From: Alteromonadaceae bacterium
GTDB taxonomy: Bacteria; Pseudomonadota; Gammaproteobacteria; Pseudomonadales; Oleiphilaceae
Reading direction: 5' to 3'
Assembly: GCA_013393545.1 (NCBI GenBank)
Contig: JABXHG010000178.1
Span: 1 to 60,619 of the forward strand
DNA length: 60,619 nucleotides
This document shows, piece by piece, positions 44,668 through 54,424 of this stretch. Position 1 is the first letter of the stretch; each line of letters starts with the position of its first letter. Position numbers and translations under genes: made by a program. The notes below the pieces were generated by a model. The model saw nothing but the letters and a program-made list of their open reading frames with translations. It ran no database searches and had not been told where the DNA came from.

Positions 44668-45112
44668 CGAACGCATACAGATGAATCTGCTGGATCGGTT
44701 GGCCGCCGACTCCGGCACCCGAGCTAACGTTGCCACCATGCGTCAGTCAGTGCGCCGTGATCTTGAGGCTCTGTTGAACACCCGCCGCTCCTGGCTGGTG
44801 CTCCCGCCAGAGCTCCGAGAATTGAAGCAATCGGTGCTTGGCTTTGGTTTACCAGACTTTACCGTGATGGATCTGGGTACCGAGGAAGCCAGGCAGTGGC
44901 TGTGCGACGAAGTCAGGGAAACCATCGTTCGCTTTGAGCCAAGGCTGGCCAGAGTGTCGGTGGTATCCGATGAGAGTGACGCGCCCCTGGATCGAACCAT
45001 GCGCCTTCGCATTGACGCCATTCTGTTGGTGGACCCGGTACCGGAAGCGGTGGCGTTTCGTTCGGATCTTGAACCTGTAAACCTGTCCATGACCCTTCAG
45101 GAGTGCGCCTGA
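44660..45112 (+). CDS. tssE: T6SS baseplate protein TssE (gp25-like)
   Basis: A 150-residue gp25/lysozyme-fold protein, with the core IVRFEPRLARVSV and RLRIDAILLV following an N-terminal SVRRDLEALLNTRR. It links the baseplate wedge to the first sheath ring. Overlaps both tagJ and tssF, so translation of the three is coupled. Confidence 0.93.
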   Translation: MPNERIQMNLLDRLAADSGTRANVATMRQSVRRDLEALLNTRRSWLVLPPELRELKQSVLGFGLPDFTVMDLGTEEARQWLCDEVRETIVRFEPRLARVSVVSDESDAPLDRTMRLRIDAILLVDPVPEAVAFRSDLEPVNLSMTLQECA

Positions 45113-46926
45113 TGAGTGATGAACTCCTCCAGTATTACAATCGCGAGCTGGCTTACCTGCGGCGCCAGGGTGCCGAGTTTGCAAAGGCTTACCCCAAGGT
45201 GGCCGGTAATCTTCGGGTGAGCGATGAGTCTGTCGAGGACCCACACGTTTCGCGATTGTTGGAGGGTGTTGCCTTTCTTACGGCGCAGATTCGTCAGCGT
45301 CTTGACGGGCACTTTCCTGAGCTGACCAACATTCTTATGGGCAGTCTGTTTCCGGATTATCTTGCGCCGATTCCGTCCATGACTATCCTGCAGCTCAGCG
45401 CGGGGCCGTCCCAGACGCATTGTGCGACGCTTGACCGGCAGCAGCGGTACGAAACCCTTGTTGAGGGTCTGCCCACGTGTGAGTTCAGGTCACCGGCCAC
45501 TCAGCATCTGGCTCCGGTCGAGGTGGTGTCTGCACACTTCGAGAACGCCCCGTTTGATGCCCCCAGACCGGCTGGCACAGAGGGCGCGCGCAGTCTTATC
45601 AAACTTCGGCTTCGATCAACTCTGCCGTTCAGTGACATTAACCTGCCGGCGCTTAGGTTCTACCTGCATGGTCAGACACATCTCAGCAACGAGCTGTATG
45701 ACCTGATCCACCGAGCCGGACTCGGTTTTGCTGTGGCACCCACCAACGATGCCCGGCAGTTGCGTTTTTACTCCCGAAAATACATCAACCCGGTCGGGTT
45801 TTCGCCGGATGATGCGTTGGTGCCCTACAGCAAGCGTAGTTTCGATGGTTTCCGGCTTCTGGTTGAGTTTTTCCTGTTTCAGGAGAAGTTCCTGTTTGCC
45901 GAATTTGACGGGTTGGAGGGGCAATGGCCGGAACATACTGAGGTCGATCTCTTTGTGTATCTGGGGGAAAACTCGAACGAACAGGAGAAGAGCTTTGTAC
46001 CGGAACACATGCGCCTGTGGTGTGTCCCCGCGGTCAACGTGTTCGACGAATCCCTGGAGCCGGTCGCCAACGATGGTTCCAGCCATGAGCACCGGTTGAT
46101 CTCACGCTTTCGGGGCGCCGATACCTACGAGGTTGTCAGTGTTGAATCCGCAAGCCTGGTCGAGAATGAGAGCGTGCGGGAGATGGCGCCGTTCTACGGA
46201 TTGGGACATCCCCGTTGGCAGTCTGGCCTGGATGTGTTCTGGCACCTTGAACGGCGGGAAGCCACCTGGGCCGGAGGGCAACACGAGCCGGGTTTTGAAA
46301 CCTGCCTGACCCTGGTGGACAGGCGCTCTAATCCGAGGTCCCTGGAAGATCTGCCCAATGGCGAGATTCTTATGGTGAATGCCTGGTGCTGCAACCGCAA
46401 TATCCCGGAGCGTCTGCCATTCGGGGGTGGGGAGCCACGTTTCAGAGCGGTTGGGGAACCCTTGGTGGAAGACGCAGTAGCGTTGGTTCCTCCTACGCCA
46501 ACCACCCGTCCGGATCTTTCTGATGGGGCTCGCTGGGAGTTCATTCAGCAGTTGAATCTTGAGCACTTTACGGGCAGCGACGCTCTGGATAGGCTGAAGT
46601 CTGTGCTGAAGTTGCATGATTTCCGTCATACCCCGGAAACAGAAGCTTTGATTGAGGGTATCGAGAAAGTGGTCAGTCGTCGTATTGCTGCACGCATTGG
46701 CAAAGGTGTACACAGCGGAGTGTGCCAGGGCACTGAAATCTGTATTACCTTTTCAAGACCGAGTTATGCAGGTACGAGCATATATCTGTTTTCCGCCATT
46801 CTTGACCGCTTCTTCGCGCAGTTTGCCCAGATCAATACTTTCACCCGTGTTCGGATTCGTCTGAGCGGTCATCATCAGGACTATTGTTTGTGGCCGGCCA
46901 GGTCGGGTGAGCGGGAGTTGCTGTAA
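45112..46926 (+). CDS. tssF: T6SS baseplate protein TssF
   Basis: A 604-residue protein starting MSDELLQYYNRELAYLRRQG, the classic TssF N-terminus, followed by EFAKAYPKVAGNLR. It forms the baseplate wedge with TssG and TssE. The ATG at 45112 overlaps the tssE stop (TGATG). Confidence 0.96.
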   Translation: MSDELLQYYNRELAYLRRQGAEFAKAYPKVAGNLRVSDESVEDPHVSRLLEGVAFLTAQIRQRLDGHFPELTNILMGSLFPDYLAPIPSMTILQLSAGPSQTHCATLDRQQRYETLVEGLPTCEFRSPATQHLAPVEVVSAHFENAPFDAPRPAGTEGARSLIKLRLRSTLPFSDINLPALRFYLHGQTHLSNELYDLIHRAGLGFAVAPTNDARQLRFYSRKYINPVGFSPDDALVPYSKRSFDGFRLLVEFFLFQEKFLFAEFDGLEGQWPEHTEVDLFVYLGENSNEQEKSFVPEHMRLWCVPAVNVFDESLEPVANDGSSHEHRLISRFRGADTYEVVSVESASLVENESVREMAPFYGLGHPRWQSGLDVFWHLERREATWAGGQHEPGFETCLTLVDRRSNPRSLEDLPNGEILMVNAWCCNRNIPERLPFGGGEPRFRAVGEPLVEDAVALVPPTPTTRPDLSDGARWEFIQQLNLEHFTGSDALDRLKSVLKLHDFRHTPETEALIEGIEKVVSRRIAARIGKGVHSGVCQGTEICITFSRPSYAGTSIYLFSAILDRFFAQFAQINTFTRVRIRLSGHHQDYCLWPARSGERELL

Positions 46927-47891
46927 TGGGTACGCCAACCACGCTCTTTCGCGCCGTCTGGGCAGCCGAACGCCAGCTGATCAACAGTCATCCGGCGTAC
47001 CACCGGGTAGGCCATGATGGCTGGCCAGAAAAGGAAGTGGTGCGCTTTCGCTCCAGTCAGAATCTCGGCTTCGCGGGCCAGGATATTGTCCGAATGACAA
47101 CCCGGCGTGCCGATGACGGTCTGGTTTTGCATGACCTCCTTGTTGATGTGATGGGGCTCACCGGTGCCCGTGGTGCTCTGCCTGCCTGCTTTACCGAAAG
47201 GGTTCTTGAACAAATTCGGGAGAAGTCCCCGGCCACCCGCGACTTTCTGGATATGTTTAACCACCGATTGATCTCTCTGTTCTATCGCAGCTGGGAAAAA
47301 ACGCAGCCAGCGGTGCAGCAGGAGCGTACGGGCGACGATGATTTTACACACATTCTCAAAGCCTTGACCGGTTGTGAGCAAAGTTGGCAGCTGTATTACG
47401 GCGCCGCGTTTGCACGACGTGCCCGTTCTGCCAGTACTCTACGGTCGCTGCTGGAAGACATTACGGGGATGTCGGTCCAGATCCGCACCTTGCGTGGCGA
47501 GTGGGCCGCGTTGGCCGAGGAGGATCAGTCAAGGCTTCCGGGGGTATCGCAGCCCACGGGGCAGCATGCGAGGCTCGGCAATGCCATGTTGGGCAGCCGG
47601 GTCTGGATGGCGGATAAGGGGCTGGATGTCGTATTCAGCCCGAAATCACAGTCAGCGTTGATTTCTGTGCTGCCCGGTGGTGCTTTCAGTAACCCCGTCT
47701 CAGCCATTACTCAGCGGCTGGTCAGTGGTCACATGCGAGTGCGTTATCGCTTGTCGGCCCGGGCGGCGCATCTGACGCACACAGTTCTCGGGCGTCGGGG
47801 GCGCCTGGGAGCAGACAGTTTTATCGGGGCCCGGCCAGAGTCAACCAGGATGGTCGAGGTCAGTTTCAAACCCAGCCAAGGAAAGGATTGA
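46926..47891 (+). CDS. tssG: T6SS baseplate protein TssG
   Basis: A 321-residue wedge protein with VVRFRSSQNLGFAGQDIV and DFLDMFNHRLISLFYRSWEK as family landmarks. It partners TssF. The ATG overlaps the tssF stop (TAATG), and clpV follows 4 bp later. Confidence 0.95.
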   Translation: MGTPTTLFRAVWAAERQLINSHPAYHRVGHDGWPEKEVVRFRSSQNLGFAGQDIVRMTTRRADDGLVLHDLLVDVMGLTGARGALPACFTERVLEQIREKSPATRDFLDMFNHRLISLFYRSWEKTQPAVQQERTGDDDFTHILKALTGCEQSWQLYYGAAFARRARSASTLRSLLEDITGMSVQIRTLRGEWAALAEEDQSRLPGVSQPTGQHARLGNAMLGSRVWMADKGLDVVFSPKSQSALISVLPGGAFSNPVSAITQRLVSGHMRVRYRLSARAAHLTHTVLGRRGRLGADSFIGARPESTRMVEVSFKPSQGKD

Positions 47892-47895
47892 TTGC

Positions 47896-50481
47896 ATGTC
47901 GTCAATGACACTCAAGTCTCTGGTCGAGAAGTTGAATGATGCCAGTAAAGAATCACTGGAAACCTCTGTTGGTCTTTGCTTTCAAAGAACACACCATACC
48001 GTTGAACCGGAACACCTGCTGAAAAGCATGATTCGTAATGAAGATCCGGATCTTGTCGGTATTTTCGCGTTCTTTAATCTGGATATCTCAAGACTGGACA
48101 GCCAGCTTGAGCAGGGGTTGGAAACGTTCCGCACCGGCAGTGGTGCCACCCCAAGCCTCGCTCCGCGCCTGGTGGATCTGTTCCGCCAGTGCTGGCTGGA
48201 TACCTCCATCGAATTCGCCGAGCCAGCGATGCGCGGTGCAACCCTCCTGTACAGCATGCTCAACGACCCTGCCATGGCCGCGCTGGTAACTCGCCATGCC
48301 GGGGAACTGAACGGTCTGGATCCTGCCAGTTTGCTGGCCAACTGGCAGGCGATTCGTGCAACCCTAGAGGAGGCACATGCGGTGTCGAGCGGGCCAGCAA
48401 AAGCAAAGCCCGGCAAGGAGCAGCATCTGGCGAAGTACACCATTGATCTTACTGCCCAGGCCGAAGCCGGAGAGCTCGACCCGGTCATCGGCCGGGATGA
48501 CGAGATCCGGCAGGTTATTGATATCCTGAGCCGTCGACGTCAGAACAATCCGATTCTGACTGGCGAGGCCGGTGTGGGAAAGACCGCAGTGGTTGAGGGC
48601 CTGGCCCGACGTATTGTTGAAGGCAATGTACCAGACGCGCTTAAGCCCGCACGTCTGTTAACACTTGATCTGGCTCTCCTGCAGGCGGGCGCTGGTGTGA
48701 AAGGCGAGTTCGAGAATCGGCTCAAGGGTGTTATTGACGAAGTAAAGTCGTCGCCACGTCCTGTTATTCTGTTTATTGACGAGGCCCACAACATGGTGGG
48801 AGCCGGTGGCCAGGCCGGCCAGAATGACGCCGCTAACCTGCTCAAGCCTGCTCTGGCCAGGGGTGAACTGCGCACCATAGCCGCAACCACCTGGGCCGAG
48901 TACCGGAAGTTCTTCGAAAAAGACGCTGCCCTTACCCGCCGTTTTCAGGTTGTGAAAGTTGATGAGCCTGATGAACAAACGGCCATTCAGATCCTGCGGG
49001 GACTGGTGCCTACACTCGAAGCCCACCACGGCGTTCAGATTGCAGATGAAGCCCTGAAGACAGCTGTTGTGCTGTCAACACGCTTTCTGGCAAGCCGCCA
49101 GCTGCCGGATAAAGCCGTCGCCCTGCTGGACACGGCGTGCGCCCGAGTTGCTATGAGTCAGGCAAGTGTGCCGTCTCAGGTGGAGCGGCTCAGAGCGGAA
49201 GTTGAGGGCCTTGAGCAGGAGTTGGCTCTGTTGTCGCGGGAATCACGATTTGGTCTTGAGCATGCCTCCCGTCAGGATGAGTTGAATACCCGTTTGCACC
49301 TGGCCAAAGAGGAGCAGCAACAACTTGAAGCTGAGTGGGCAATTGAAAAAGACCTGGTACAGGAGGCGGCCGGAATCAGTCGTGCCTTGCTTGAAACCGA
49401 GAACGATGACGACAAGCTGCGCCTGAATGAAATCCGCACGACTCTGTCAGAGCGTGAACAGGTGATGGTGCATTGGCAGGTAGATACCCAGCTGGTTTCT
49501 GAGGTTCTGTCTGACTGGACCGGCATTCCTCTTGGCCGGATGCAGTCTAATGAAGTGGCGGGTATCCTGAGCCTGGCGCAAACTCTGAAAGAGCGGGTCA
49601 CCGGCCAGGATCACGCGCTGGATGAAATCGCCCGCACTATCAAAGTTGCCCGCGCCGAGCTGGCGGATGAGAAGAAGCCCCTCGGGGTGTTCCTGCTTGT
49701 AGGTCCGAGTGGCGTGGGCAAAACAGAAACGGCCATGGCGCTGGCGGAACAAGTGTACGGCAGTGAGCAGAACATGACCGTTATCAACATGTCCGAGTTC
49801 AAGGAGGAGCACAAGGTCTCGCAACTGGTGGGTTCGCCACCGGGCTATGTTGGTTATGGCGAGGGCGGTGTTCTTACCGAAGCGGTTCGTCGCAAACCCT
49901 ATAGCGTAATCCTGTTAGATGAGATGGAAAAGGCTCACCCGGGAGTTCAGGACATTTTCTATCAGGTGTTTGACAAAGGCTCCCTGCGCGACGGAGAGGG
50001 ACGAGACGTTGATTTCCGAAATACTGTTTTGTTGATGACCTCAAATGCCGCTTCAGAGCATATTTCAGATCTCTACGTCGACGAATTGACCGCGCCTGAA
50101 CCGACAGCAATCAAAGATGCTATCTGGGATAACTTGCTGGCCACCTTCAAGCCCGCCTTTCTTGGTCGAACTGTGGTGTTGCCCTATCGTCCGTTGGGTC
50201 AGGAGCAACTTCAATCTATTGCACGGATGCAACTCGACAGAGTTTGCCAAAGAATGCAGAGGCAACATGGATTGGTTCTGGAATACGATGAAAGTGTGAT
50301 CAGGCTGGTTGCGGATAGTGGACATCAGTCCAGTACCGGCGCGCGTAATATTCAGCAGACCATCCAGCGAGACATATTGCCTATGCTGTCAGATATGTTG
50401 CTAAAAGCGATATCTGTTAATGAAAAACCAACGCATATCCACGTTGGTGTGTTGAATAATCAGTTTGCGATTACTAATTAA
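47896..50481 (+). CDS. tssH: T6SS sheath-recycling AAA+ ATPase ClpV
   Basis: An 861-residue Clp/Hsp100 protein. The N-domain (1-160) is followed by two AAA+ modules with Walker A GEAGVGKTAVVEG and GPSGVGKTETAMA, separated by a coiled-coil middle domain (about 410-520). The second module contains GSPPGYVGYGEGG. ClpV disassembles contracted TssBC sheaths. Length and order fit ClpV rather than ClpB. Confidence 0.96.
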   Translation: MSSMTLKSLVEKLNDASKESLETSVGLCFQRTHHTVEPEHLLKSMIRNEDPDLVGIFAFFNLDISRLDSQLEQGLETFRTGSGATPSLAPRLVDLFRQCWLDTSIEFAEPAMRGATLLYSMLNDPAMAALVTRHAGELNGLDPASLLANWQAIRATLEEAHAVSSGPAKAKPGKEQHLAKYTIDLTAQAEAGELDPVIGRDDEIRQVIDILSRRRQNNPILTGEAGVGKTAVVEGLARRIVEGNVPDALKPARLLTLDLALLQAGAGVKGEFENRLKGVIDEVKSSPRPVILFIDEAHNMVGAGGQAGQNDAANLLKPALARGELRTIAATTWAEYRKFFEKDAALTRRFQVVKVDEPDEQTAIQILRGLVPTLEAHHGVQIADEALKTAVVLSTRFLASRQLPDKAVALLDTACARVAMSQASVPSQVERLRAEVEGLEQELALLSRESRFGLEHASRQDELNTRLHLAKEEQQQLEAEWAIEKDLVQEAAGISRALLETENDDDKLRLNEIRTTLSEREQVMVHWQVDTQLVSEVLSDWTGIPLGRMQSNEVAGILSLAQTLKERVTGQDHALDEIARTIKVARAELADEKKPLGVFLLVGPSGVGKTETAMALAEQVYGSEQNMTVINMSEFKEEHKVSQLVGSPPGYVGYGEGGVLTEAVRRKPYSVILLDEMEKAHPGVQDIFYQVFDKGSLRDGEGRDVDFRNTVLLMTSNAASEHISDLYVDELTAPEPTAIKDAIWDNLLATFKPAFLGRTVVLPYRPLGQEQLQSIARMQLDRVCQRMQRQHGLVLEYDESVIRLVADSGHQSSTGARNIQQTIQRDILPMLSDMLLKAISVNEKPTHIHVGVLNNQFAITN

Positions 50482-50501
50482 CCGGTGCCAGGGAGCTTCT
50501 A

Positions 50502-50993
50502 ATGAAACACGCGGTGTGGTCTGTAACGTTGGATAAAATTTGTTTGTCCACACCGTTTAAAATTCTGCCACTGCTGGTAATATTGGTTTCTGGATGTGCA
50601 AGTCATGACAAAAGGGACACTTTATATGACACGTATGGTTTGTATTCACATAAAGTTCAGGTCCGTGACTACAGCTATATTGTCGAAGACTTGTTAACCC
50701 GTTCGATGAAAGATCGGAAAATCAAGCATTATTCCGATTTCCCGGACTATTTCCCGATATTGTCAGATTTGCCAAGTATATTAGTAAAACAGGAAAACCA
50801 TTTCGAGCTGCGTGATGGTAATTTCGGTTGCCTCACGCTGAATGGATTTGATCGATTTGATAGGCCAGCTGTTATCAAGATGGAGTTTGGAAGGGAGCAG
50901 GAACGCTGGAAGTTGGATTATGTTTCAGTCGATTACCTCGAATCACCGGCAGAGTTCGTAAATGCTGCTGTGTGTCCGAAACGGCGCGCATAA
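50502..50993 (+). CDS. Putative lipoprotein of unknown function between clpV and hcp
   Basis: A 163-residue protein with a hydrophobic segment (about 20-30) ending in the lipobox VSGC at Cys32, then a soluble domain with RDYSYIVEDLLTRSMK and EFGREQERWKLDYVSVDY. I do not recognise the family. The ATG follows GGGAG 20 bp after clpV, so it is co-transcribed with the T6SS. The region is more AT-rich than its neighbours. A periplasmic immunity protein or an envelope accessory factor are both possible; neither is shown. Confidence 0.7.
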   Translation: MKHAVWSVTLDKICLSTPFKILPLLVILVSGCASHDKRDTLYDTYGLYSHKVQVRDYSYIVEDLLTRSMKDRKIKHYSDFPDYFPILSDLPSILVKQENHFELRDGNFGCLTLNGFDRFDRPAVIKMEFGREQERWKLDYVSVDYLESPAEFVNAAVCPKRRA

Positions 50994-51150
50994 TGCCAGG
51001 GACTGCAAAAGAGTGAAGTCACATCCCTTTTTGTATTGCTGTCTGGACAGTTGGGCATAAACCCAAGAATCCGAGGTTCTGGTGTGAGACCGGGGCCGGG
51101 ATAACCATGTCCTCGTTACAGGACGTAACTTAAAACGCAAGGAGATACAC

Positions 51151-51630
51151 ATGCAAGCGAATACCTACCTGGAATACGAAGGTATCAAGGGTGAAGCCAC
51201 CGCAGATCAGTTCAAGGATATGATTACTGTTCTGACCATGGACTTTAACGTTCATCGGGAAATCAGCTCTTACACCGGTACCGCTATGGACCGTGAGGCC
51301 TCCGCAACCCGCCTTGGCGATATCACCATCACCAAACTGCAGGATAACGCTTCCTCTGACCTGTTCAAGGAAGCCACTATCGGCAAGGGTAAGAAGGCGA
51401 CCTTCTACATCACCAAGCAGGGCGATGCTGTTGAAGAAATCATGAAGATCGAACTGACCGATGCCATGATCTCTAACTACTCTGTTTCTGTTTCCGGTGA
51501 CCGCCCGGTAGAGTCCATCACCATTTCCTACACAGAAATGATGATGACTGTGACCCCGACTGACGACAAGAACAGCATCACAGGGCCGAAGTCTTACGGC
51601 TACAGTGGTGTCAAAGGCCAGCAGTTCTAA
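51151..51630 (+). CDS. hcp: T6SS tube protein Hcp
   Basis: A 159-residue Hcp1-family protein (YLEYEGIKGEATADQF, HREISSYTGTAMDREASATR, SYTEMMMTVTP). Hexamers stack into the expelled tube and also serve as a chaperone for small effectors. It has a strong GGAG site and a 157-bp upstream gap that may carry its own promoter, although no convincing -35/-10 is visible. Confidence 0.96.
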   Translation: MQANTYLEYEGIKGEATADQFKDMITVLTMDFNVHREISSYTGTAMDREASATRLGDITITKLQDNASSDLFKEATIGKGKKATFYITKQGDAVEEIMKIELTDAMISNYSVSVSGDRPVESITISYTEMMMTVTPTDDKNSITGPKSYGYSGVKGQQF

Positions 51631-51648
51631 GATCTGGTCTGAAACCCG

Positions 51649-51675
51649 CAGAGGGAACCCGAGTGGTTTCCTCTG
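51649..51675 (+). terminator. Hairpin between hcp and vgrG
   Basis: CAGAGGGAACC (51649-51659) pairs with GGTTTCCTCTG (51665-51675), 11 bp including one G-U, around a 5-nt loop. The run after it (TCATTTCC) is only weakly U-rich. It is more likely a processing or attenuation structure that leaves much hcp mRNA and less vgrG mRNA than a full terminator. Confidence 0.6.
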
Positions 51676-51714
51676 TCATTTCCTATTACCGAAACCAGGA
51701 AGGCGCGGCGATTC

Positions 51715-53610
51715 ATGGGTAAGGAACTTCAGCACCACTTTCTTCAGATTCACAGTTCTCTCGGCAAAGACGCACTGGTTCTGGAGCGTCTGAACGTTCG
51801 GGAAGGCATATCTCGTCTTTTCGAGATTCGTGTCGGATTTACGGCCAACCAGCGTATTCCAGATATGAAAAAGCATATTGGCGAGGGTGTAACCGTCAGT
51901 CTGAAAGTGGGCTCGAAAGACGGTGGTGGTGAAAAACATTTTCACGGCCATTTTCTGAGCATGTGGGAGTTAGGGAAGCCTATCCATAATAGCGATGGGC
52001 AGCGTTACGAGGCGATTATTGTGCCCCGAGCCTGGTCTGCAGCCAACCGTACCAATTGTCGGATATTCCAGGACAAAACGGTCAAGAAGATTGTTGAGAC
52101 CATACTGGGCGAACATGGCGTCGCGTTCAGCTGGAAGCTGAAAAAAGGTCTGTATACCTATCGATACTGCGTGCAGTACAACGAGACCGACTGGGACTTT
52201 GTATGCCGCCTGCTGGCCCATGAAGGCTTGTGTTTCTATTTCCTGCATTCCAGTGGCTCTCATACCATGGTGATCACCGATCATGAGAAGGCCTGGACCA
52301 AAGCCGTTGAAGGTTCTGTTGTCTTCTGTTCACGGCCAACGGGCACTGCGCATATCTCCAGTTGGTATGCCGGTTTCAAGGCGACCGCCAACTCAATTAT
52401 CGAGCATGGTTTCGATTTTGAAGTTCCGAAGCAGAAAATCAAGGACAGCAGCAGCGAAAAGGTGCCTGGCGGCCCGTTTGGTTCCCGGGAGCTGTTCGGG
52501 TATTTCGGTGAAGATCGCCCTATCAAAGATGGTGCCAGCCTGGCTGCATTGCATCTGAAAGGTATTGCCCAGGAATCGGAGAGTTATCGTGCCGTGTCGG
52601 ACTACCGATCCTTTGGTGTCGGGCACACCTTTTCATTCAAAGAACACGAAGATGAGATTCCACCCCACAACGAGTTTGTGATCACCGAGATTTCCATTGA
52701 AGCGTCGGTGCCGCTGAATGCGGATAACCAGCCTTCCATGGGCAACTATTTTTACACCAACAGTTTCCGTTGCATTCCAACCGACGCACCCTATGTCCCC
52801 CGAAAACTGCCCAAACCGATGGTTCCGGGGTTGCAGACTGCCACAGTTACCTGTGCACCCGGTGAAGAGATTTACGTGGATGAACACGGGCGGATAAAAG
52901 TTCAGTTCCATTGGGATCGCGAAGGAAAGTACGACCAGAAAAGCTCTTGCTGGATCCGGGTCGCCCAGTCCTGGGCGGGGGAGCAGTGGGGAGCCCAGTT
53001 CATCCCGCGGGAAGGTCAGGAAGTGTTGGTTGAGTTCCTCAGTGGGGATCCCGATCTGCCGCTGATTACGGGCTCGGTTTATAACGGCAAGAACAAGATG
53101 CCGTATGAGCCGCTGTCGAAGAAGAATATTTCCGGGTTTAAGACACGCTCGACCACAAAGGGTGGCGGTGCCAATTACAACGAGATCAGCTTTGACGACA
53201 CCATCGGCAAAGAGCTGTTCCTGATGCATGCGGAAAAAGACCACACCCTGACGGTTGAACACGACCAGACAGATGACGTCAAGAACGACCGCACAACCAC
53301 CATTGGCAATGACGACACCCTCACGGTCAAGAATAACCAGACCGATGACGTTAAGAATGACCGAACCACAACGGTTGGCAACAACGATACGCTGACGGTC
53401 AAAAACAACCAGACCATCAATATTACCGGTAACCAGGCAACCACCGCAGGTAAGGCGATTACGATTGATGCCGGGCAGAGCATCACCCTGAAAACAGGAG
53501 CCGCCAGCCTTACCATGGAAGCCTCCGGCGCGATCTCGATCAAAGGCACCAGTATCAGTGTGCAGGGCACGACCATCGACCTGAAAGCGGCGAAGATCAG
53601 TTTGAACTGA
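51715..53610 (+). CDS. vgrG: T6SS spike protein VgrG
   Basis: A 631-residue protein. The gp27-like part (about 1-370) is followed by the gp5 OB-fold with VDEHGRIKVQFHWDREGKYD and SCWIRVAQSWAGEQWGAQFIPREG-type sequence, then a C-terminal beta-helix. A 24-residue repeat beginning DDVKNDRTTT occurs twice (about 53275-53418), with shorter partial units around it. There is no extra effector domain after the needle. It caps the Hcp tube and should carry the cargo encoded downstream. Confidence 0.96.
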   Translation: MGKELQHHFLQIHSSLGKDALVLERLNVREGISRLFEIRVGFTANQRIPDMKKHIGEGVTVSLKVGSKDGGGEKHFHGHFLSMWELGKPIHNSDGQRYEAIIVPRAWSAANRTNCRIFQDKTVKKIVETILGEHGVAFSWKLKKGLYTYRYCVQYNETDWDFVCRLLAHEGLCFYFLHSSGSHTMVITDHEKAWTKAVEGSVVFCSRPTGTAHISSWYAGFKATANSIIEHGFDFEVPKQKIKDSSSEKVPGGPFGSRELFGYFGEDRPIKDGASLAALHLKGIAQESESYRAVSDYRSFGVGHTFSFKEHEDEIPPHNEFVITEISIEASVPLNADNQPSMGNYFYTNSFRCIPTDAPYVPRKLPKPMVPGLQTATVTCAPGEEIYVDEHGRIKVQFHWDREGKYDQKSSCWIRVAQSWAGEQWGAQFIPREGQEVLVEFLSGDPDLPLITGSVYNGKNKMPYEPLSKKNISGFKTRSTTKGGGANYNEISFDDTIGKELFLMHAEKDHTLTVEHDQTDDVKNDRTTTIGNDDTLTVKNNQTDDVKNDRTTTVGNNDTLTVKNNQTINITGNQATTAGKAITIDAGQSITLKTGAASLTMEASGAISIKGTSISVQGTTIDLKAAKISLN

Positions 53611-53638
53611 GGAATGCCAGTTGCAGGGGTGACGGAAC

Positions 53639-54424
53639 ATGCTTGAGGAATTGCTTAACCGGCGTAAGGCATTGCTCGACAATCCTTCATTGCCGCTGGT
53701 CTTGCTGCGACAGCAAGACCGTCGACTGGTTTTGTGGTGCGAGCAGTACCCGGAGGCGTTGGCAGCGCAGGCGTGGGCTGCCCTGTCGGAGGACTGGGGC
53801 AAAACACTACAACTGGAGCTGGCAACAAGATTGAGTGTAACCAGCGTGGTTGAGGAGCTTTTGGTAGAAGGCACTGCCCAGACAGCCAGGTGGCAGCTTT
53901 CCGCACAGTTTACCGAAGCGGAGTTGCCAGGTGAATTTCCGGGTCACGCAGAAGCCCAGATATGGGTGGTGATGGCGATGGCCCGACGGGGGCGAGTCAG
54001 CTCGTTGCCTGCCGAATGGCAGGCCTGGTTGAAGATTCAGGAATATGGCAGCCAAACAGAGCAGGGACTTCGCGCTCTGCTGGATGCGCTCTGGCAGATT
54101 CGCCGAGATGGATGGCGAGAGTGGTTCTACCCGATGATGCTGAACCTGCCAGAAGCGCTTCACCCCGGCATGATTAACTGGCTGGCCGGAAACGCTGATA
54201 GTAAAGCCTTGGTGGAAGCCATGGGGATGTCCGGGGCGGAGCGATTCAAGCCCTGGCTGCAGGAGCTGGCGGCACAGGGTGATGATCGTAGTGAACTGGC
54301 CGGAGAAGCGCTGCAGCAGAGTGCAAGCGAGCGAGAGCAGATGCAGGCGAGAATTCGCCATTGGTTACTTCGCTGGCGGCTGCTGGAAGGCTCGCCCTGG
54401 TCACTCTTTGGCGGGTATTGGTAA
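53639..54424 (+). CDS. Unrecognised helical protein in the VgrG-Rhs cassette
   Basis: A 261-residue, Trp- and Leu-rich, largely helical protein without signal peptide or membrane segment. Motifs worth noting are LVLLRQQDRRLVLWCEQYPE near the start and RIRHWLLRWRLLEGSPWSLF at the end. I cannot assign a family. It starts 28 bp after vgrG and overlaps the next gene as TAATG, so it is expressed with the spike. An effector adaptor or chaperone role is inferred from position only. Confidence 0.65.
   Translation: MLEELLNRRKALLDNPSLPLVLLRQQDRRLVLWCEQYPEALAAQAWAALSEDWGKTLQLELATRLSVTSVVEELLVEGTAQTARWQLSAQFTEAELPGEFPGHAEAQIWVVMAMARRGRVSSLPAEWQAWLKIQEYGSQTEQGLRALLDALWQIRRDGWREWFYPMMLNLPEALHPGMINWLAGNADSKALVEAMGMSGAERFKPWLQELAAQGDDRSELAGEALQQSASEREQMQARIRHWLLRWRLLEGSPWSLFGGYW

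Noticed and set aside
50998..51040. Possible terminator before hcp (AGGGA ... TCCCTTTTT)
   Set aside because: The stem would be only 5-6 bp with a loop of about 20 nt, too weak to call.
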